Below, piece by piece: positions 24,179-33,373 of a stretch of DNA of 64,000 bases. The DNA comes from Hyphomicrobium_B sp001006785 (GTDB taxonomy: Bacteria; Pseudomonadota; Alphaproteobacteria; Rhizobiales; Hyphomicrobiaceae): positions 992,001-1,056,000 of the forward strand of contig NZ_CDHO01000002.1 of the NCBI RefSeq assembly GCF_001006785.1, given 5' to 3'. The position numbers and the translations under genes were made by a program. The notes beneath the pieces are model-generated. The model searched no databases, was not told the DNA's origin, and was given only the letters and a program-made list of their open reading frames with translations. Within the stretch, counting starts at the first letter, position 1. Each line of letters starts with the position of its first letter.

Positions 24179-26335
24179 TTACCAGTGCGCGAGCACAGCG
24201 AGCAACAGCAGCGCAACGATGTTGGTGATCTTGATCGCCGGGTTGACCGCCGGACCAGCCGTATCCTTGTAGGGATCGCCGACGGTGTCGCCCGTGACCG
24301 ACGCCTTGTGCGCTTCCGAGCCCTTGACGTGCTTGACGCCGTCAACGTCGACGAAACCGTCTTCAAAGCTCTTCTTGGCGTTGTCCCATGCGCCGCCGCC
24401 CGAGGTCATCGAGATGGCGACGAAGATGCCGGTGACGATGACGCCGAGCAGCATCGCGCCGACGGCCGAGAATGCCGCGCCCTTACCGGCGATGGCGTTG
24501 ACGACGACGAACAGAACGATCGGCGACAGAACCGGCAGCAGCGACGGAATGATCATTTCCTTGATCGCGGCGCGCGTCAGCAGGTCGACCGCGGCAGCAT
24601 AGTCGGGCTTTTCGGTTCCCTTCATGATGCCGGGCTTGGCTTTGAACTGACGGCGAACCTCGAGCACGATGGCGCCGCCCGCGCGTCCGACGGCCGTCAT
24701 TGCGAGGCCGCCGAACAGGAACGGGATAAGGCCGCCGAGCAGCAGACCCGCAACGACGTAGGGGTTCTCAAGGCCGAAGTTCACCTGAACGTCCTTGAAG
24801 AACTGATACCCCGTCGCTCCGGTCTTGTTCGCTTCCTCGATGAAGTGATGCAGGTCGTAGTTGTACGCCGCGAAGAGAACGAGCGCGCCGAGACCGGCCG
24901 AACCGATCGCGTAGCCCTTCGTCACCGCCTTGGTGGTGTTGCCGACGGCGTCGAGCGCGTCCGTCGAACGGCGGACTTCCTTCGGAAGGCCGGCCATTTC
25001 GGCGATGCCGCCAGCGTTGTCGGTCACCGGACCGAACGCGTCGAGCGCCACGATCATGCCGGCGAGGCCGAGCATCGTCGTCGTCGCGATCGCCGTGCCG
25101 AACAGGCCGCCGAGCTGGTACGTCGTGATGATGCCGGCGACGATGGCGAGCGTCGGCAGTGCGCAGGCTTCAAGCGATACCGCAAGACCCTGAATGACGT
25201 TGGTGCCGTGTCCCGTCACCGACGCCTGGCTGATCGATTTCACCGGACGATAGCCGATACCCGTGTAGTACTCGGTGATCCAGACGATCAGACCGGTCAG
25301 CGCCAGACCGACGAGACCGCAAAGGAACAGGTTCCAGCCGGTGATCGACTGCCCCGCAGCCGTACCGACATCGCCGAAACCGCCGAGAACGTACTGCGTC
25401 GCAGCCCAAAGGCCGGCGATCGAGAGGACGCCCGAGGCAATGACGCCGCGATAAAGCGCGCCCATGATCGAGCCGTTGGCGCCGAGGCGCACGAAGTACG
25501 TGCCGACGATCGAGGTCACGATGCACGCTGCACAAATCGCCAGCGGATAGAGCATCAGCACACTAAGGTTCGGCTGACCGGCAAAGAAGATCGCCGCCAA
25601 CACCATCGTCGCAACGACCGTCACGGCGTAGGTTTCGAACAAGTCGGCCGCCATGCCCGCACAGTCGCCGACGTTGTCACCAACGTTATCGGCAATCGTC
25701 GCCGGGTTGCGCGGATCGTCTTCCGGAATGCCGGCTTCGACCTTGCCGACGAGGTCGCCGCCAACGTCGGCGCCCTTCGTGAAGATGCCGCCGCCGAGAC
25801 GCGCGAAGATCGAGATCAGCGATGCGCCGAAGCCCAGCGCGACGAGCGCGTCGACGACGTCACGGCTGCCGGCTTCTTTGCCGAGGCCCACCGTCAGGAA
25901 CATGTAATAACCGGCGACGCCGAGAAGCGCCAAACCCGCGACCAGCATGCCCGTGATGGCGCCCGACTTGAATGCGATGTCGAGGCCTTTCGCGAGCGAA
26001 ACGGTCGCCGCCTGAGCGGTCCTGAGGTTCGCGCGCACCGACACGTTCATGCCGATGAAGCCTGCGAGCCCCGACAGCACCGCGCCGATCAGGAAGCCGA
26101 ACGCCTGCAGCGGTCCGAGAAGCAGCCACGCGAGAATGAAGATGATGACGCCGACGATCGCGATCGTGCGATACTGGCGGCTGAGATAAGCCTGGGCGCC
26201 CTCGCGGACGGCAGACGCAATTTCCTGCATCCGCGCGTTGCCCTGATCTGCACTCATCACAGCGTTCGAGGTTATGAACGCATAAAGGATCGCCAGCGCG
26301 CCGCAGGCGATGATCCCCCAAAGTATGTTGATCAT
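24179..26335 (-). CDS. hppA: membrane-bound proton-pumping pyrophosphatase
   Basis: 718 residues with about sixteen membrane segments. The substrate site is intact: DVGGDLVGKVEAGIPEDD near 190-207 and DNVGDNVGD near 216-224. K469 in the GNTTKA motif is the residue marking the K+-independent H+-pumping subfamily, where K+-dependent enzymes have Ala. It hydrolyses pyrophosphate and pumps protons across a membrane. It is transcribed alone, ending at a bidirectional terminator. A long reading frame on the opposite strand is a codon-bias artefact. Confidence 0.96.
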   Translation of the reverse strand: MINILWGIIACGALAILYAFITSNAVMSADQGNARMQEIASAVREGAQAYLSRQYRTIAIVGVIIFILAWLLLGPLQAFGFLIGAVLSGLAGFIGMNVSVRANLRTAQAATVSLAKGLDIAFKSGAITGMLVAGLALLGVAGYYMFLTVGLGKEAGSRDVVDALVALGFGASLISIFARLGGGIFTKGADVGGDLVGKVEAGIPEDDPRNPATIADNVGDNVGDCAGMAADLFETYAVTVVATMVLAAIFFAGQPNLSVLMLYPLAICAACIVTSIVGTYFVRLGANGSIMGALYRGVIASGVLSIAGLWAATQYVLGGFGDVGTAAGQSITGWNLFLCGLVGLALTGLIVWITEYYTGIGYRPVKSISQASVTGHGTNVIQGLAVSLEACALPTLAIVAGIITTYQLGGLFGTAIATTTMLGLAGMIVALDAFGPVTDNAGGIAEMAGLPKEVRRSTDALDAVGNTTKAVTKGYAIGSAGLGALVLFAAYNYDLHHFIEEANKTGATGYQFFKDVQVNFGLENPYVVAGLLLGGLIPFLFGGLAMTAVGRAGGAIVLEVRRQFKAKPGIMKGTEKPDYAAAVDLLTRAAIKEMIIPSLLPVLSPIVLFVVVNAIAGKGAAFSAVGAMLLGVIVTGIFVAISMTSGGGAWDNAKKSFEDGFVDVDGVKHVKGSEAHKASVTGDTVGDPYKDTAGPAVNPAIKITNIVALLLLAVLAHW

Positions 26336-26499
26336 GGAGTGGTCCTTTTAGCCCCGCTTCTTTTTGCTTGTGCTAGCGGGCCTTGCCGGGATGGCGGACC
26401 CACCTTCGCTCCCCAGGCAGACTCGCCTGCTGAAAGTCGCGCGGACCATGCCAAAAGTGCTGCTGCGTTGCAACTCGGGCACTCTAGCCATTTCGCACG

Positions 26500-26538
26500 A
26501 AAAAAGCGGTCCGCACCGGAATTCCCGTGCGAACCGCT
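26500..26538 (-). terminator. rho-independent terminator of the His-rich gene
   Basis: On the minus strand a long stem-loop (26538 to 26505; outer arms AGCGGT/ACCGCT, inner GC-rich arms around GGAATTCC) is followed by six T residues. It lies 46 bases after the stop of the gene at 26584 and insulates hppA from it. Confidence 0.85.
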
Positions 26539-26583
26539 CGAAGTCGTCTAATTAAAACGTGATCCTGAGGAAACTCTCAGGCT

Positions 26584-27021
26584 TTAGCGCCGATGGCGCC
26601 CGCCCCATCCGCGATGGTGACCCCAGCCGCGATGTCCCCATCCGCGATGATGGCGCCATCCGCGATGGCCGCGCCAGCCATAATGGCGCCAGTGGCGGTG
26701 CCGCCAACCGTAGCCGCGATAAGGATAGTATCCGTCGCCATAATAATAATAGCGGGGCGAATAGAAGCCGTATCCGTAATAGGGCCAGCCGAAGCCAAAC
26801 CGCCAGCCGCGGCGATAGCCCCACCGGCGATGGCCCCAATGTCGATGACCCCAGCCGCGATGACCCCAGCCACGATGGCGCCAACCGGTCTTCGTAGCGA
26901 CGTTTGAAGATTCACCGATGTGCGACGGAGTCAGACCGGCCGCCGCGCGCGCGGGAACAGGCATCGTCCCCACGAAGAGAAGTCCGCAAAGAACGGACAT
27001 CGATAAAACGAGTTTGCGCAT
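26584..27021 (-). CDS. secreted His/Gly/Trp/Tyr/Arg-rich repeat protein
   Basis: 145 residues from the ATG at 27021 (MRKLVLSMSVLCGLLF), a signal peptide ending near ARAAAG. After a short linker the rest is built from repeats of the type G-W-G-H-R, with a central tyrosine-rich part (FYSPRYYYYGDGYYPYRGYG) and a second block of H-R-G-W units. There are no cysteines in the mature part. The histidine clusters could bind metal ions or heme, and the cationic aromatic composition suits cell-envelope or polyanion binding; this is inference. No named family is assigned. The DNA shows the corresponding near-tandem repeats. Confidence 0.75.
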   Translation of the reverse strand: MRKLVLSMSVLCGLLFVGTMPVPARAAAGLTPSHIGESSNVATKTGWRHRGWGHRGWGHRHWGHRRWGYRRGWRFGFGWPYYGYGFYSPRYYYYGDGYYPYRGYGWRHRHWRHYGWRGHRGWRHHRGWGHRGWGHHRGWGGRHRR

Positions 27022-27282
27022 GACAATCTCCACTATAGGCATCCGGTCTTACGGACGCTCAACTCACGGAACGCTAACGTTCAGATGCAGGCGTAGTTGC
27101 ACGACGCTGATGCGGATTGCCGCCTCTTATTGCGGCAAAGTAAATGCCTGAATGTATGAACCTCTAATGAATGCAGAAGGTCGAAAGAGCAGCCGGACTT
27201 ATCACGCGATAGACCATAGCTGTCAGAGACGAGTGCGCATGCTAGGCATCGCTTGCATGCGATCGGCAAGCGGGAGGTTTCA

Positions 27283-28164
27283 ATGACAATTGCCGCGACC
27301 TTGGACAGTGCAGATGGCCAGCGTCTTATCGAACAAGTTGCGAAGACTTTTGGCGTTGATGACGACAAGGCCGATCAGGCGGTTCACACACTGACCGACG
27401 AACTGCAGGCGCGCATCCAACGGCGCATGCTTAACAGGGCCGGCGTCGCAGACGTTGCAGCGCTGGTGACGAACCCGGCCGCCGGGACTGCCTTGTCCGA
27501 ACCGCAGACGCTCGCCTCGCCCGACGCTGTCGAAAACGGCAACCACATCCTCGACGTGCTCATCGGGAGCAAACATGTCAGCCGCAAAATCGCGGCGCGC
27601 ACGGCATCGAGTTCTAACCTCGATACAGGAACGGTCGAAAAGTTGCTGCCTGCCGTCGCGAACTTGCTGGTTGCGGAGTTGCAACGACAATCGCAGCCCG
27701 CGCTCCAGAAAGCCGTCAGCGGCATTCCCGGGCTTTCAGGATTTGGCGGCAGCCCGCTCGGCCTGCCCGGAGACGCGCCGCCTCAATCGGGTTCGGCAAG
27801 CGACTGGTCGTCGGGTACTGGGCAATCATCGCCCGGGCGGCCATCGGGTGCTCCGATCGATGCCGGACAGCCGCTGCCTATACCGGGGGACAACATTCCG
27901 GGTCTCGGCCGCCGATCGGGCCGCTCCTATCCGCAGCCCGACGACAACGACGATCCCTACCAGAGGCTGCCCGACATCATCCGGCGCGGCGGCCAACAGG
28001 TTCCCGGCGGCGGCGGATCGCTCGAGGACATCATCCGCTCGATATTCGGCAAAGTTCTCGGATCGAACCGCGGCGTCATCGGAACGATGATCCAGCTTTT
28101 CCTCATCCGCTGGCTCGCATCGCTGGCGCGCCGGTTCCTGTCGCGCATTTTCACCGGGCGATAA
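27283..28164 (+). CDS. DUF937-like protein
   Basis: 293 residues from the ATG at 27283, which follows a GGGAGG site. The N-terminal half is helical and resembles the DUF937 repeat region (RLIEQVAKTFGVDDDKADQAV and HILDVLIGSKHVSRKIAARTA and EKLLPAVANLLV). A long Gly/Pro/Ser-rich linker (about 160-250) leads to a C-terminal amphipathic or hydrophobic segment (GVIGTMIQLFLIRWLASLA). The function of DUF937 is unknown. The C-terminal segment suggests membrane association. Confidence 0.7.
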   Translation: MTIAATLDSADGQRLIEQVAKTFGVDDDKADQAVHTLTDELQARIQRRMLNRAGVADVAALVTNPAAGTALSEPQTLASPDAVENGNHILDVLIGSKHVSRKIAARTASSSNLDTGTVEKLLPAVANLLVAELQRQSQPALQKAVSGIPGLSGFGGSPLGLPGDAPPQSGSASDWSSGTGQSSPGRPSGAPIDAGQPLPIPGDNIPGLGRRSGRSYPQPDDNDDPYQRLPDIIRRGGQQVPGGGGSLEDIIRSIFGKVLGSNRGVIGTMIQLFLIRWLASLARRFLSRIFTGR

Positions 28165-28171
28165 AAACAAT

Positions 28172-28203
28172 GAAGAGCCGCGCGCAAAAAGCACCGGCTC
28201 TTC
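28172..28203. terminator. terminator-like hairpin between convergent genes
   Basis: GAAGAGCCG (28172-28180) pairs with 28195-28203 across a 14-base loop. The T-tract is weak, so this is a likely rather than certain terminator for the DUF937-like gene. Confidence 0.5.
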
Positions 28204-28233
28204 CTAGGCTATTTCAGTCGGAGACGTAGGCGC

Positions 28234-28584
28234 TCAACGTCCGCCGCGGCAAGGACGCGCGTTCACGTCGCAGCTCCACGCACCGCCGGGACCTCCGTGA
28301 TCGCACTTGATGCTCTTGCTGCCGGAACGCGCCCAGCTCGTCCATGCGCCGCCGTATTCAAAATTGACGAAATCAGCCCAGGACTTGATCGCGGCGGCTT
28401 GCGCGGCCTTCTTGCTCGAAAGGCCCGAACTCGACCCGTAGTGATAGTGATCCGTGAAGCAGACGACGCCCCGTTCGCGCCGCTGTTCGTGAATGTCGGC
28501 CACCTCTTGCGCCATCACCGGCGCGGAAAGAGAAACCAGCGCAGCGGCGATCAGTCCGCGTTTAAAACATCCCGTCTTGGTCAT
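28234..28584 (-). CDS. small secreted Cys/Trp-containing protein
   Basis: 116 residues from the ATG at 28584, which has a GGGGGG tract upstream; the longer frame to 28752 has no site. The signal peptide spans about 8-27 (PVMAQE). The mature part has three cysteines (GVVCFTDHY, SIKCDHG and WSCDVNARPC counts four in all) and the pattern K-K-A-A-Q-A-A-A then W-x-x-F-V, G-x-W-x-x-W and a W-x-C-x(5)-P-C ending. It resembles the product of 2303-2638 in this layout. Periplasmic location is likely; function is unknown. Confidence 0.65.
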   Translation of the reverse strand: MTKTGCFKRGLIAAALVSLSAPVMAQEVADIHEQRRERGVVCFTDHYHYGSSSGLSSKKAAQAAAIKSWADFVNFEYGGAWTSWARSGSKSIKCDHGGPGGAWSCDVNARPCRGGR

Positions 28585-28773
28585 TTGTCCGAACCCCCCG
28601 AAAATGACTATGAGAAACCCCGGGGCGACTTCTTGCAGATTCAAGAGTCGGCTCGAAGGGTTCTCGTCAAATCCAGTCGAGAAAAATATTCCGACGCGGC
28701 AATCGGGGCACAGACGACCGCCGGGTTTTTCGACCCGGCGGCTGAAAAGCAATCAGACGTTCGGATGCTCGCT

Positions 28774-29121
28774 TTATTTGACGGCGACGACCGAGATCTC
28801 GACCAGCATGCGCGGGTCGATGACCTTGGCTTCGACGCAAGCGCGCGCCGGTGCGTCCTTGCCGCCGAGCCATGCGCCCCAGGCTTTGTTCATGCCGTCG
28901 CGATTGCGAATGTCGTTGAGCCAGACCGTTGCCTGGACGATTTTCGACTTGTCCGTGCCTGCGAGCGCCAGAAGCCGGTCGATCTCCGTCAGAACTTCAG
29001 CGGTCTGACCTTCCACGTCACGCGACAGGTCGGTCGGGATGACACCCGCCGTGAAGACGAAGCCGTTCGCCTCGGTCACCTTGGAATAAACCGCTGAAGA
29101 TTCGTAGCGTTGGACTGTCAC
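28774..29121 (-). CDS. RidA family protein
   Basis: 115 residues, the typical RidA/YjgF/UK114 length. The conserved arginine R93 (PARACVEAK) that binds the imine or enamine carboxylate is present, as are FTAGVIPTDLSRDVEGQTAEVL and TVWLND. RidA proteins hydrolyse reactive 2-aminoacrylate-type enamines; subfamily members differ in substrate. It lies alone near the DUF2157 pair. Confidence 0.9.
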   Translation of the reverse strand: MTVQRYESSAVYSKVTEANGFVFTAGVIPTDLSRDVEGQTAEVLTEIDRLLALAGTDKSKIVQATVWLNDIRNRDGMNKAWGAWLGGKDAPARACVEAKVIDPRMLVEISVVAVK

Positions 29122-29184
29122 GTTCGTTCTCCCTGATATCGAATTTCAGGGGCTCATAGCAGCCGGAGCGGCGTGCCAGAAGTG

Positions 29185-29769
29185 CTAAAGCAAGGGCGGG
29201 TCGACGTGCCGCTCACCATCGACAACGAGGCCTTTCAGCGCCGCGCTTCCGTCCGCGCCAACGGCCAGAATGGCATCGATCTTATGCTCCCGGACCTTGC
29301 TTTCGAGCACCCGGCCGGTTCCCTCCGGCACAAAGTAAGTCTCGATGCCATACCGCAGGCTGAGAACGCCATCCGACCCCGACTGCCCGCGCCACATGCG
29401 ATCGACACGGGCCTTCAAGACGACATCGGCCGGCGACACGTTCTTCGGGAACTCAGGCGAGACGGACGAGACGGCCCAGCCGCCTGCCGGGTCCGGGGCA
29501 ACCGTTACATACGCCGGCGCACCAATGGCGAATTTATCGAAACTTCCGGCCGGCACCTGCGACGCGTTCAAGCTCGAAATGTCGTAGCCGAGCGTCACGT
29601 AATCGCCGCGGAAGATATCCCGCGGATCGACGGGCTTGACCGGCAACGTGATCTCCCGGCCCGACTTGAGCAGGCTATCCTTGTCATAGACGATCTTGAA
29701 CAGCGCCGCCGTCTGCACGAGCGCAACGAAGATCAGCAACGGCCAGAAATAGCGAGACGCACTATTCAT
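29185..29769 (-). CDS. GDYXXLXY-family membrane-anchored protein
   Basis: 194 residues. One N-terminal membrane segment (about 8-27) is followed by the diagnostic G-D-Y-V-T-L-G-Y motif at 55-62 and a beta-rich periplasmic domain. It overlaps the DUF2157 gene by 4 bases, the usual partner of this family; together they form a two-gene membrane module of unknown function. Confidence 0.88.
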   Translation of the reverse strand: MNSASRYFWPLLIFVALVQTAALFKIVYDKDSLLKSGREITLPVKPVDPRDIFRGDYVTLGYDISSLNASQVPAGSFDKFAIGAPAYVTVAPDPAGGWAVSSVSPEFPKNVSPADVVLKARVDRMWRGQSGSDGVLSLRYGIETYFVPEGTGRVLESKVREHKIDAILAVGADGSAALKGLVVDGERHVDPPLL

Positions 29770-30863
29770 GCCGCAGCCTCCGTTCGGCTAGGCCCGCGCT
29801 GCGCGATCTTGAGCGCCATGTAAGCCAGCGCCGCGACGAGCAACGCCGCCACGAGGAAAAACAGCGAGGTGTTGAGAATGGTGCCGACGGTTTTCCCGTA
29901 GACCGAGAGCACCTCGAGCGAAAATCCGATGTAGCCGAGCCAGAGCACGCCGCGATTTCCCGTCGCCAGTCCGTAGCTGATCGCGCCAAGCAACAGCACC
30001 AATGTCAGCGCTGCCAAGGCGATGAGCGTGCCAAGCGACGTGCGTTCGAAAAACTGCAGCGCATAGAGTCCCGCGAACGCGATGACCATGGCATACGCAA
30101 GGACCGGCGCCGCGACGTGATCAAAATGCGGCAAGGCCTTTTCGACACCGATCGCCGCCGCCGCGGCGAGCAATCCGATGATGGCGACAGCCATGTGCTC
30201 GTGCCCATGTCCGAGCAGATATCCGAGCGAAATGATGAAAATCGTCAACGCCAGCGCCGAAAGGTGCAGACCGGGGAACCAGCGCTGCCAGAGAAATGCC
30301 GCCGTGACAGCCGCCCAGCCGATGAGGAACGGCCAATGCACCGCGTTGCTCTGCGAGACTTTCATGCCTGACCAGACACAGACGAGGATCATCGCCAAAG
30401 CCAAGGCCGGATTGGAGCGCAACAGGACGCCTGCAAACAAAGCTGCAAGCCACCACATCAAAACCGCGTCCGTCGGATTACCGTCGACGTGATACATCTG
30501 GCTGATCAGCATGATGCTCGCGCCGAACATCCCCAATGCGAACAGGATCGCTGCGTCGGCAAGCGCCGCGTGTCCGCGCGATGCCAGCCACCCGGCCATG
30601 CCGTAGCCTGCCCAGATCGATGCCAACAGCAAGGCGAGCCGACCGAGACGCGGCACCTCTTCCCAGTTCGCCGCCACGAACGATATCGCCGCAAATCCGA
30701 ACAGGACGCTGGCGAGGATGGCGAGCGCCGATGCCAGGCTGACCGTCGGGCCACGGCTTGCAATGTCGGAGAGGATTGCCGCGTGACCGTCGCGCGTCAC
30801 CCAACCATTGGCTTGCCAACGGTCGAGATCACGTTCCAGGCGCTTCTTATAAGGAGCCCACAT
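29766..30863 (-). CDS. DUF2157 multi-spanning membrane protein
   Basis: 365 residues with a soluble N-terminal helical start (KRLERDLDRWQANGWV) and about ten hydrophobic segments. The motif AAISFVAANWEEVPRLGRL is the DUF2157 signature. A good AAGGAG site lies upstream of the ATG. It is coupled by a 4-base overlap to the GDYXXLXY gene. Role is unknown. Confidence 0.88.
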   Translation of the reverse strand: MWAPYKKRLERDLDRWQANGWVTRDGHAAILSDIASRGPTVSLASALAILASVLFGFAAISFVAANWEEVPRLGRLALLLASIWAGYGMAGWLASRGHAALADAAILFALGMFGASIMLISQMYHVDGNPTDAVLMWWLAALFAGVLLRSNPALALAMILVCVWSGMKVSQSNAVHWPFLIGWAAVTAAFLWQRWFPGLHLSALALTIFIISLGYLLGHGHEHMAVAIIGLLAAAAAIGVEKALPHFDHVAAPVLAYAMVIAFAGLYALQFFERTSLGTLIALAALTLVLLLGAISYGLATGNRGVLWLGYIGFSLEVLSVYGKTVGTILNTSLFFLVAALLVAALAYMALKIAQRGPSRTEAAA

Positions 30864-31211
30864 GTCGAACCTTATCCAGCGTACACATCATTTAGCCCGT
30901 CACCCGAGCGCAAGCATGGCGATCGATCCCGAGGGCGACCCTGAACAGTCAAGGCGAGAAGCGATGAAGCCTTCATAAATGAAGCCATGACAAATGCGAT
31001 TTGGCCAGTCCGTCCTGGCACGGACTTCCGGCGAATTCCTGACGCTGACGGCCGATACCTCCAAATTCCGCTAGCTCGCACGGCGCGGCGCGGCCACGCC
31101 AAAATGTCCCCTTCTCCTCTGCTGCATTGTCGCGTCCGCTTGACGGACGACGACGGTTCCGGCAATCTCAGTTGCAAATGATTGTCATTTGCGAAATGGA
31201 CTTCCTCCACG
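30864..31211. other. intergenic region with mntH promoter
   Basis: About 348 bases between divergent genes. The right end holds a Fur/Mur-like palindrome at 31172-31194 just before mntH. No supported gene lies here. Confidence 0.5.
31172..31194 (+). promoter_or_regulatory. Mur/Fur-like operator before mntH
   Basis: TTGCAAATGA-TTG-TCATTTGCGA is a 23-base palindrome matching at 9 of 10 arm positions, 17 bases before the mntH start. In Rhizobiales the manganese-responsive Fur homologue Mur represses mntH and sitABCD by binding TGCAAAT-type palindromes. Manganese repression of mntH follows as an inference. Confidence 0.7.
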
Positions 31212-32582
31212 ATGGACGTGAAATCTGAAGCTTCGGCGGCGCCAAAAACGCCGGCATCGTGGAACGCCGACTGGCGCAGAGAGCTTGCCGACCGTTCGCT
31301 CGCCGACGTCCACGGCACGGTCGCCGTCGCCCGCAAAGGAACGCCCTGGCGCCGTTTCGCTGCATTTCTCGGCCCCGGCTACATGGTCGCCGTCGGGTAC
31401 ATGGACCCGGGCAACTGGGCGACATCGATCGCGGGTGGATCGAAATTCGGATACACGCTGCTGTTCGTTGCGCTGCTGTCCAACATCATGGCCATCATCC
31501 TGCAGGCGCTTTGCGCGCGCCTCGCGATCGGTTCAGGCCGCGACCTCGCCCAGGCGTGCCGTGACGGCTATCCGCGCTGGACGTCATTACCGCTCTGGCT
31601 GTTCGCGGAAACCGCGATCATCGCGACGGACGTCGCCGAAGTCATCGGCACCGCGATCGGTCTCAACCTGCTCTTCGGACTGCCGCTTGAAATCGGCGTG
31701 CTGATCACCGCACTCGACGTGTTCGTCGTGCTGCTGTTGCAGCGTCTCGGCTTCCGCTATCTCGAAGCCTTCATCGTGACGATGCTCGGCGTCATCACGA
31801 TCTGCTTCGCCGTTCAGATCGCGCTCGCCGACCCGGAATGGGGCGCCGTCATCCGCGGCTTCGCGCCGACGACCGACATCATCCGCAATCCTGACATGCT
31901 TTACCTGGCGCTCGGCATTCTCGGCGCGACGGTCATGCCGCACAATCTCTACCTGCACTCAGCCATCGTGCAGACGCGCGCCTATGGCGATACGACGGAA
32001 GAAAAGCGCGAGGCGCTGAAGTTCGCGACGTGGGATTCCACGATCGCGCTTTCGCTCGCACTTATCATCAACGCCTCGATCCTCATCCTCGCAGCCGCGA
32101 CATTCTACAAGACAGGCCAGACCGACGTTGCCGAACTCGGACAAGCGCAATCGCTCCTGCATCCGCTGCTCGGCTCGGCCATCGCGCCGACGCTCTTCGG
32201 CGTCGCACTTCTTTGCTGCGGCTTGAATTCCACGGTAACGGCGACGCTGGCGGGTCAAGCCGTGATGGAAGGCTTCCTGCAAATCCGGATGGCGCCGTGG
32301 GTGCGCCGCCTCGTGACGCGCATGGTGGCGTTGGTTCCGGCAGCAGGCGTGACGTTGCTTTACGGCGAAGCCGAAACCGGCAAGCTCCTGATCCTGTCTC
32401 AGGTGGTCCTCAGCCTGCAGCTTCCCTTCGCGATCGTTCCGCTGGTTCAGTTCACGGCGAGCCGGACGAAAATGGGAGCGCTCGTCTCTCCGCGCTGGCT
32501 AACGGCAATCGCCGTGCTGATCGCGGTGCTGATCATCGCGCTCAACGCCAAGCTGGTCTATGACTTCGTGGCAGGCGCCTGA
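31212..32582 (+). CDS. mntH: Nramp-family Mn(II)/divalent metal transporter
   Basis: 456 residues from the ATG at 31212; an in-frame TTG at 31182 lies inside the operator and is unlikely. The Nramp metal site is intact: DPGN at 65-68 and MPH at 242-244, with the M of MPH marking the Mn/Fe-type transporters. Other hallmarks are GPGYMVAVGYMDPGN and HNLYLHSAIVQTR. It imports Mn(II) with protons across the inner membrane. An upstream Mur/Fur-like palindrome indicates manganese-responsive control. Confidence 0.95.
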   Translation: MDVKSEASAAPKTPASWNADWRRELADRSLADVHGTVAVARKGTPWRRFAAFLGPGYMVAVGYMDPGNWATSIAGGSKFGYTLLFVALLSNIMAIILQALCARLAIGSGRDLAQACRDGYPRWTSLPLWLFAETAIIATDVAEVIGTAIGLNLLFGLPLEIGVLITALDVFVVLLLQRLGFRYLEAFIVTMLGVITICFAVQIALADPEWGAVIRGFAPTTDIIRNPDMLYLALGILGATVMPHNLYLHSAIVQTRAYGDTTEEKREALKFATWDSTIALSLALIINASILILAAATFYKTGQTDVAELGQAQSLLHPLLGSAIAPTLFGVALLCCGLNSTVTATLAGQAVMEGFLQIRMAPWVRRLVTRMVALVPAAGVTLLYGEAETGKLLILSQVVLSLQLPFAIVPLVQFTASRTKMGALVSPRWLTAIAVLIAVLIIALNAKLVYDFVAGA

Positions 32583-32594
32583 GTTCGTCCGGTT

Positions 32595-33245
32595 TTACTT
32601 CGCAGCAACCGGCAGACTGTCGAGATCCTTGATGTACCACTTGTCGACCTCGACGACGGCCGGGTTTTCGCCGTTCGCATAGATCCAGCTGTCGACGGCC
32701 CAGCGCTGGCTGTTCGACGTTTCCTTCAACACCGCCGTCCAATGCGTCCAGCCCGCGACGCCCTTCCAAAGCTGGTCCTTCGAGAACGGCGTTCCGACGG
32801 TATGATACTTCAGCAGACCGTTGTTCTGCATGACGAGCATGTAGCTCGTCGTGTTGGTCGACTCATCGACGCAGTCCGTCTGCGTCGGATCTCCTGAGGC
32901 TTCGAAGTCCATGCCCGGACGATCCTTGTCCGTGCCGATCACCTTGCCGACGCGCGTTTCCATCCAGCCGACCGCATAGGCAACGGCGCGACGCTCTTCG
33001 GCGGCCGTGTCACTCTTTTTGACCTTCTTGAAGATCGCCCGGAGTTCGTCGATGTCGGCGTCGGTAAATCTGAACTTCGTCCGCATCTTGCAGGTATAGG
33101 CGTGGCAGACCGACACCGTATTCTTGTTCGGCGCGTCGACCTGGAAATCCGCGTAATGATCGCTGACCGGCCCGTTTCGCTCGTGCGTGCACGCGCCGAG
33201 CGCTGCTGCGAGCGACACCATACAGAGAACCCGTTGCAAGCCCAT
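32595..33245 (-). CDS. lipoprotein of unknown function
   Basis: 216 residues from the ATG at 33245; the longer frame to 33326 lacks support. The lipobox AALGAC gives an N-terminal lipoprotein. The soluble part begins with VSDHYADFQVDAPNKN and has a C-x(4)-C pair (VCHAYTC), a basic MRTKFRFTDADID region and a C-terminal WAVDSWIYANGENPAVVEVDKW. I do not recognise a characterised family; the layout is common in Rhizobiales hypothetical lipoproteins. It ends 13 bases before the convergent mntH stop. Confidence 0.7.
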   Translation of the reverse strand: MGLQRVLCMVSLAAALGACTHERNGPVSDHYADFQVDAPNKNTVSVCHAYTCKMRTKFRFTDADIDELRAIFKKVKKSDTAAEERRAVAYAVGWMETRVGKVIGTDKDRPGMDFEASGDPTQTDCVDESTNTTSYMLVMQNNGLLKYHTVGTPFSKDQLWKGVAGWTHWTAVLKETSNSQRWAVDSWIYANGENPAVVEVDKWYIKDLDSLPVAAK

Positions 33246-33373
33246 GCCGCCCCGCTTAAGTACCGGTAGGGGAGCGCTTGGCCACCCCTTTCCGATCTCG
33301 CTTAGCATTCGAACGATTCGCCTCAAACCGCCACGCAGCGGAGCGATTCGTAAGCTGTGGAAGTCCTGTGCAT

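Noticed and set aside
24044..26551. An 835-codon open frame on the plus strand opposite hppA
   Set aside because: It is antisense to a fully conserved membrane pyrophosphatase, its translation is an Arg/Asp/His-rich composition artefact of high-GC codon usage, and it has no family signature.
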